Assembly (NCBI RefSeq): GCF_000346465.2
Contig: NC_034014.1
Coordinates: 26,421,600-26,485,599 of the forward strand
Source of the DNA: Prunus persica
Taxonomy: Eukaryota; Streptophyta; Magnoliopsida; Rosales; Rosaceae
Length of the DNA: 64,000 nt
Direction of reading: 5' to 3'
Position numbers and translations under genes: made by a program. Below the pieces are notes generated by a model. That model saw only the letters and a list, made by a program, of their open reading frames with translations. It was not told the origin of the DNA and made no database searches. Below are positions 58,426 to 64,000 of this stretch, one piece after another; position 1 is the first letter of the stretch; every line of letters begins with the position of its first letter.

Positions 58426-59886
58426 ATCCAAAGATGAGATTTTTTTTATAAATGAAATAGGGGGGAGACCCCAAAACAGCTACACTCTTACAATACCAAT
58501 CAAACGAGCATGAGAAACGCCTAACAAATCATCAACCAAGGCTTCAGTAGCCCAAACAGGAGCAGTGTCAAAGAAACAAATACCTAAATCCAGATTGAAA
58601 CTCCAGTTTGCTAGGCAGTCAGCAAGGCAATTCTTCTCTCTGAAAATATGGTGAATCTTGTAAGTGTCAAACTGCCTAAGAAAATCACAGCAGTTACACA
58701 GCAGACCAGCAAGGAGATGTTTGACCCTTCCCCAGATTCACAGCAAATCCCCCAAGCCATTCCCTATTGCTATTACGAAGAACGCCTCCAGCACCAATAT
58801 TCCCAAAAGCCGCTTTATGTGACCCATCCAAATTATGTTGGCCACTGCAGTCCCAGGAAAATCCCAAGCCAAAAGAGATTGCACTTTCTCCCAACTGCCC
58901 TACAACCACAAGAAGCCTTGCTCCACTCAGAAACAGCAGAGAGAATAATCTGCCTAGGATTAGAAGGAACAACCTCCTCAGCATTAAAATAAATTGGTTT
59001 CTCCATTTCCACAAATACCAACAAATAAACACAGTACAGAACTCCAAGATATGCTCCCAGACCAACGAGCCTTGGAGAATATATCATTCTTAAGACAATG
59101 CTAAAAATCAGCAGAGAAGAAATGAGTGTGTTGACTGTGATGCAAAAAATAGCTCCAAACCTCTTTGGCTTTACTACAATCTCTGAGAATAAGGACAGCA
59201 GCTTCAGAAGGCCAATCATTTAAAGAACAAGAAGAATCCATAGATAAATGCCTCCGAACTCTCTGATCATTAGAAATAATTTTATCCTGGTACGCAAGCC
59301 AGGTAAAAACTTACAACTTGGGGGGAAGTTTCAACTGCCACAAAGCCTTCCAAAAAGCATCAGTCCAAGAAGAATCTCCAAAAAGCAATTGATAAGCAGA
59401 TTTTATGGTAAAAATCCCATTGGCATTAGGCTTCCAAATCTGGGAATCCTCCAAATTACTATTAAACCCAGAAGAGAAACTAATAACTTTTTGCACCACC
59501 TCTTCAGGCACAGTAGCTCTCAGCTTCTTAATATCCCACCATCCCTGCTTAAAGAAACTTGACACAGGACCATCAAGGTCCAACAACTCCCCCACCCCCT
59601 CATAATGTATCAAAGGCACATCAGACAACCATTTATCAGTCCAAAACTTCACCTTATCCCCCATACCAATTCTCCAAGTCATCCCCTGCAAAAGACGCTT
59701 AGAGCCATGTAAAATTCCCTTCTAAGTGGCAGAACAATCCTTCCTAACCTCCAGAGAATTATCCAAAGTAGAGCAGCCTTTCAGATACTTATCCTCAAAA
59801 AATTTAGCCCACAAACCCTCATCTTCAGCATGTAATCTCCAACCAATTTTACCCAACATGGCTTGATTATCCAAAGATGAGATTTT
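58426..59886 (-). mobile_element. 5'-truncated L1-like LINE with 18-bp target duplication
   Basis: ATCCAAAGATGAGATTTT occurs at 58426-58443 and 59869-59886, flanking the insert exactly. On the minus strand it reads the end of a non-LTR reverse transcriptase ORF (WRIGMGDKVKFWTDKWL, then a zf-RVT domain IWKPNANGIFTIKSAYQLL and ALWQLKLPPKL), then an RNase H-like domain (DGSHKAAFGNIGAGGVLRN). Its 3' A-tail is the T-run at 58441-58447. Frames are broken by stops (after PPKL) and shifts, so it is dead. It lies between the patellin-flank copy and the intact F-box gene, and the first unit lacks it, so insertion followed the tandem duplication. Confidence 0.88.
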
Positions 59887-59910
59887 AAAATACAACAATC
59901 ACCTAAGGCT

Positions 59911-61083
59911 TTAAAATGGTGCTTGAATCCATAAATATGGCGCTCTTAAATTGAGGCGTTTGCCCAAGCAAGGCTTGAGTTTCCCGTCTGTCATATTGAA
60001 AACAAAATAACTGGCGTCCATATCTCCATTGGTAAGTGCAAGACACTCACAAAAATCAACCGTGAAGCAAATGCTATTCCCCAAACATACAAAGTTCTTG
60101 TTATTCTTGCATTCGATAGAGAATGAAGAATTATGGCGTCCCAGAAATAGGGTACTGTCACCCAAGTTCTTTACCTGCAAATCCGACCAATGGCACCAGC
60201 ACTTGCCACAACCCTCCAATGGCACACTGAAAACCCTAAACTCAGTTGTCGAACTGAACCATTGCCTAAGACGCAGAACCACCAACAAGGCCCCCTGTGA
60301 TTCCACCAGATAAAGGCTTTGATCAACAGAAGCACACATGGGTTCCATTGGCACTTTCGGAACAACAATCCTCATTTTTGGTTGCTCAGGCTCTGCAATC
60401 TCACAAACCATTATATTCCCATCAAAGTCCACAGCATAAAACTGCCCTTTATAATAAGCAAGATCCATTATATTCCTTCCCACACTGGTCCATTCATCTT
60501 CTCCTGGTCTCCAAAATCCCCAGCCTCCCAAAATCCTATAAATAACAGTCACTATATAACCACACGTCCAAGAAGGGCTTGATGACAAGACAAACTTACT
60601 AGCTATGAACTCGTACGGCACGCCAGAAAAGCTCTGTTGCTGGTGATGGTTTCTGACTTTGTTAATATCTGGAAGTTCAATCTGGGCATGGCTTAAAGGG
60701 TGCAGCAGATCAACCTTCAAATCCTCAGACACAGCCACCAGCCAGCCTAGAGAAGAATAAAAAGACTGCTTTGTTTTCTTGGGTGCTAGCAGACCAAGTT
60801 TGTGAAACGTACCCTTTGACCATGTACTCTTTGAGCTGTTGTAGAATTCAGGGGTGAGAGTGCCCTTCTCCTTGTTCTTGGCTTGGATCATCAGCACTGG
60901 AGATTTCAGTGTTGATCGGCTGGTAAAGTATTCTTTGATGGCGGCTGATCTCCATGCTTTACAAACTGCGGCAAAAGCAATCAAATCTGCCCGAGAGACT
61001 ATTCGTTTGGCGATCGAGTCGACAATATCTTGATGAAGACTCGACCAGTCGTGAACTTTTCTGCTTGGATTGGTTTGAGCCAT
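59911..61083 (-). CDS. F-box protein with DUF295 domain, 390 aa, single exon
   Basis: The N-terminal F-box (WSSLHQDIVDSIAKRIVSRA then DLIAFAAVCKAWRSAAIK) should dock on SKP1 in an SCF ubiquitin ligase. The rest matches the DUF295 beta-propeller-like region: SSPSWTCGYIVTVIYRI, YYKGQFYAVDFDGNIMVCEI, SLYLVESQGALLVVLR, TTEFRVFSVPLEGC, LGDSTLFLGRHNSSFSIE and NSICFTVDFCECLAL. The target is unknown; this family expands rapidly in plants and many members are poorly expressed. It is the only intact member of three copies in the window. A palindrome array begins about 155 bp upstream of its ATG and may form part of its promoter. The reading frame is complete and in context ATGG. Confidence 0.87.
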   Translation of the reverse strand: MAQTNPSRKVHDWSSLHQDIVDSIAKRIVSRADLIAFAAVCKAWRSAAIKEYFTSRSTLKSPVLMIQAKNKEKGTLTPEFYNSSKSTWSKGTFHKLGLLAPKKTKQSFYSSLGWLVAVSEDLKVDLLHPLSHAQIELPDINKVRNHHQQQSFSGVPYEFIASKFVLSSSPSWTCGYIVTVIYRILGGWGFWRPGEDEWTSVGRNIMDLAYYKGQFYAVDFDGNIMVCEIAEPEQPKMRIVVPKVPMEPMCASVDQSLYLVESQGALLVVLRLRQWFSSTTEFRVFSVPLEGCGKCWCHWSDLQVKNLGDSTLFLGRHNSSFSIECKNNKNFVCLGNSICFTVDFCECLALTNGDMDASYFVFNMTDGKLKPCLGKRLNLRAPYLWIQAPF

Positions 61084-61229
61084 CGAGTTAATGTCAGTTA
61101 CTGTTGCCCTACTCTAACAGCTTTGTCTGTGTATAGAGAGGCGGAGATTCTGCGTTTCCCTTTAGGATTGGATTCCTTACTTAACTAAATGAGGAGGAAT
61201 GCTATCTACATTTTCTTTAAAGTCGGCGA

Positions 61230-61445
61230 AAAAAATAGTATAGCCGCGCGGCTATACTATTCGGCTGTAATATTTTTTAACAATAGTACAGCCGCGCGGC
61301 TATACCATTTTTAAAAGCATATCCTAAGATTATAGCCGCTCGGCTATACTATTTTTTAAAAAAGTATAACCGTTGGCTATACTATTAAGTATAGCCGGGC
61401 GGATATACTATTTAAATAATATAGCCGTTCGGCTATACTGTTTAA
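61230..61445. repeat. Palindrome array upstream of the F-box gene, six or more units
   Basis: Units begin near 61238, 61286, 61330, 61364, 61389 and 61420, with variants such as GTACAGCCGCGCGGCTATAC and GTATAGCCGGGCGGATATAC. Differences are often on one arm only, which weakens pairing. A half-unit (CGGCTGTAATA) lies at 61262. Confidence 0.88.
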
Positions 61446-61454
61446 ATATTGGAA

Positions 61455-63450
61455 ATCTTTAGAGTGTAATGATCACCAAATTCAAAGCTAAAACTTCATA
61501 AATTCACTTACTGGAAGTATGTATAGATCATGCTGCAACTCAGTTAAATCAATAGCCTTCCAATATCTTGCAGGCTCGAATCTAGATCCAAATAAAACAT
61601 TTTTGCGTACCTAGAAGAAAGCCAAGATTGAACATTGTAGGCATTCAAAGAAGAGATGCTGCGACTCACAGTAGCATTGAAAATCCATGAAACTTGGGGA
61701 ACATGAACAACAGTTCCCCTGATTACAACACCAGAATATGCTCTCTGGGAGGCAGCTCTCCAAGCATGGCTGATACAAGCGACGTCTTCCCTTCTCCGGT
61801 GCCGCCAAGAAAGCATTCTAGCAGCTGAACTACCCAGATTGTTAAGCTTTTCTGAGTTCTGAAGACTGGATCCACAAATCCAGATTAAAGATATCTATGA
61901 CAATTTCGACCAAGAAAAGAAGATTAAGATGGAAATAAATACAAATGCATGAAAGCAGGAAATGTTAACGGTTTTTCTGTTCTGTAAGAACATGATAGCC
62001 TAAGCTTAACCTTCAAAGAAAAGTGGAAATCTACAAGTAGAGAAAGAACCAAGTGCTGACCTGTATGGGGATCATGAGAATTAGCATCATTTATCAAATA
62101 AGTGATGCAACACCTAACTGCGGGTAAAGAAGAACCATGGCTACAGTGATCCGGAAAGGAGCTGACAATAGTGCGTGAAGTTGTTTGACATATTTGCTAA
62201 ATCATGAGAAAGAGCATATTAGTTATAAATTATAATTGAATCAAATGACTTAAAGTAGAGCATTTCAAAGAATTAGAGATACTGAGCATTTCTAAAACAG
62301 ACCCGCATAACATTCTGGAAATACTGAGCTTTCAGAGAGCACCAAGTGACTGGACAACGATGAATAAACTGTCAATACAATTCACAATCTGTCCTTGCAA
62401 TATTTTTGCACATTTAAGTTATCAGCTCCATTTTCCATAAATTTCATTTAAACCCGTCACAGGAAGCTCCTGGGGCAACTTCTATAGCTAGCTGAGCTTT
62501 TCATAATGCACATAGAAACATATTTGATGTAATTATGTTTAACATATGCAGGGACGGCAATCAAATCATGTTACTTGAGAAAACACGACAGAATTCATAC
62601 CACACCAGTGAAAATTGACAAGGCGTATATGCAACCAATCCAAGCTGGGTCACCTCGTTGCATTGACTGCATGCCATAACAAGACAATTACAAACTCTCA
62701 TGCTGAAACACAATGCTTCACAAAGTAGCTTCGTTCAATTGCTTAAATCAGATTACGAATACCAACTTGAAATCTCAGAAATCAGGAAATGTGGATAAAT
62801 ATCTTCAAAATCAAGAACAAGTTGGAAATGGAGAATTATGTGGCAACTCTTGACACACCTGGCAAAATGACAGAATCCCATATACAAGAGTGTAGAATCC
62901 AGGTTTATAACTCTTTGAGGTGCTTTTGGCAAGTCATTCAACACTCCATTGGAAGCAGTTGTTGAGCCTTCATGGTAATCATTAATTTTTGCCATCTTCT
63001 TTTCCTTCTACATGTTCTTCCATTGTCCCTGCATTTTCCATTAATTTCTGGAACAGCTTACTGCTTTTAGACAGCTCCTTAAAGGTTCCGACCTCTTTAA
63101 TCGTACCATCACAGACTAGAATAATTTGATCCACTTGAGGAAGAAAATGTAGCTGATTCCAGCACCCTAGTTTTCCCTTGCAACTCTTCCTTGATACAGC
63201 GGTTGAAAACCTGGATCCTGGAGGTGGTAACATATTAGGCTTCAGAGAGATCACACTTGGGGATTGAAGAGGCTGAGCTAATAAGAATCGGAAACTAAAA
63301 CGACAGAACATCCAATCCAAGCTGGGTCACCTTGTTACATTCAGAGCAAGAAAGAGAGGAAATTCTCTAAAGGAAGAAACAAAGGATTCTGACTATTTGA
63401 AGATTTTAGATTGGTATATGCTTGTTTCTAGATAGGCATAAAACCTGTTA
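61455..63450 (-). pseudogene. ABCC (MRP-type) transporter exon fragments, copy 2
   Basis: Minus-strand order: NBD1 C-terminal half and linker ([59 protein letters not shown]) at 63215-62890; TMD1 exon starts [20 protein letters not shown] near 62670 and AQYFQNVMRV near 62325; QICQQLHALLSAPFRITVAM and LLYPQLGVASL at 62200-62080, then frame-shifted LMIPIQ; Walker [21 protein letters not shown] near 61815-61745, with a 2-bp AG insertion right after it; [12 protein letters not shown] at about 61695-61660. Part of TRVLVT is deleted. The content resembles ABCC1/ABCC2 transporters of glutathione conjugates, but the permuted order, frameshifts and missing second half rule out function. Confidence 0.87.
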
Positions 63451-63464
63451 TAAAAATAAAATAA

Positions 63465-63690
63465 ACGGTATAGCCGCGCGGCTATAATATTTAAATATTC
63501 GAATATATTTAAAAACCATTTTTTCAAGTATAGCCGAGCGGCTATAATATTTAAATATTTGAATATATTTAAAACGTATAGCCGAGCGGCGATACTATTT
63601 TTTTTAACAGTCTAGCCGAACGGCTATACTATTCTTGGCTATACCTTTTTTTTTTTTTTTCCGTATTGCCGCGCGGCTATACGTTTTAAA
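63465..63690. repeat. Palindrome array on the far side of ABCC copy 2, five or more units
   Basis: Units begin near 63468, 63528, 63576, 63610 and 63663, plus a half-unit (TTGGCTATACC) near 63644. Linkers are again AT-rich and partly self-complementary (ATTTAAATATTCGAATATAT). Together with 61230-61445 this array brackets the ABCC fragments. Confidence 0.87.
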
Positions 63691-63837
63691 TATTATACGC
63701 CGAAGTCTCTTTCCCTCTCCCGCCTTATTCTCTTCTCTCTTCGCTCGCTCTCTCCCAAATGACATGTTTACCTCACCACACCAACGAAAACTATGACAAT
63801 TCCTCCCTCTGCTAACTCCACAAATTCCAGCCTATCA
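63691..63837. repeat. Copy of the 57680-57835 boundary segment
   Basis: TTCTCTTCTCTCTTCGCTC, CACCTC/ACCTCACCACACCAACGA and ACAATTCCTCCCTCTGC match 57700-57800 in order. It closes the second composite unit before the third F-box copy starts. Confidence 0.75.
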
Positions 63838-64000
63838 AACTATGAGAGTGCCCTTCTCCTTGTTCTTGGCTTGGATCATCAGCACTGGAGATTTCAGTGT
63901 TGATCAGCTGGTAAAGTATACTTTGATGGCAGCTGATCTCCATGCTTTACAAACTGCGGCAAAAGCAATCAAATCCGCCTGAGAGACCATTCGTTTGGCG
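63838..64000 (-). pseudogene. Third F-box copy, truncated, runs off the window
   Basis: The minus strand entering from 64000 reads AKRMVSQADLIAFAAVCKAW, then RSAAIK, YFTSWSTLKSPVLMIQAKNK, EKGTL and then stops (IV, TGA) at a junction near 63838 where homology to the intact gene ends. The visible part has no premature stop before the junction. The N-terminal 20-25 codons lie beyond the window. Confidence 0.75.

Noticed and set aside
1..64000. CRISPR arrays, prokaryotic operons or integrated virus genes
   Set aside because: The regular repeats are satellites, minisatellites or palindrome arrays without unique uniform spacers, and no viral replication or capsid-type proteins are readable.

Overview
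The window is nuclear DNA of a dicot plant. Its genes are split by GT-AG introns and separated by AT-rich spacers full of microsatellites, MITE-like foldbacks, SINE-like pieces and retrotransposon debris. Protein wording, a Cassandra-type TRIM and familiar-looking SINEs make a Rosaceae genome (Prunus-like) my best guess. That guess rests on recall, not on a search.

Layout. 1-9 kb: a 2-kb non-autonomous hAT element with a perfect 8-bp target duplication, a DREB2-type AP2/ERF factor (minus), a 640-bp foldback element, and a broken PPR-gene 5' end running into two tandem-repeat arrays. 9-12.4 kb: a tRNA-like SINE, a GC-rich minisatellite, a second SINE type, no gene. 12.4-26 kb, all minus: an Abraxas/FAM175 MPN protein, an IMK2/IMK3-type LRR receptor pseudokinase with an exact 144-bp internal duplication, a PRA1 family protein, and two MIF/D-dopachrome tautomerase-like genes with a Cassandra-like TRIM (5S-rRNA-like LTR) between them. 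26-29 kb: spacer with MITEs. 29.4-34.1 kb plus: a SIEL/Integrator-4-like HEAT-repeat protein (8 exons, 958 aa). 34.7-44 kb minus: a DCD-plus-Kelch gene (10 exons, 709 aa) and a tandem paralog that keeps the DCD half but lost the Kelch half. 45-52.8 kb: gene-free AT-rich desert. 52.9-54.7 kb plus: a patellin (PATL6-like Sec14-GOLD protein).

54.7-64 kb is a tandemly repeated composite unit: a copy of the patellin 3' flank, an F-box/DUF295 gene, an array of roughly 20-bp GC palindromes with core TATAGCCG-CGGCTATA, exon fragments of an ABCC (MRP-type) transporter in permuted order, and another palindrome array. One F-box copy is intact, one has an internal deletion, and one is cut short and leaves the window. 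A 5'-truncated L1-like LINE with an 18-bp target duplication sits inside the second unit.

Several neighbour pairs (IMK with PRA1, PRA1 with MIF with DCD-Kelch, MIF with patellin-6, FAM175 with SIEL) match gene neighbourhoods I recall from Arabidopsis, so the core looks like an old syntenic block. The two ends are the fast-evolving parts. I found no CRISPR, no operon and no complete autonomous mobile element. The most unusual material is the palindrome/ABCC/F-box tandem unit at the right end.
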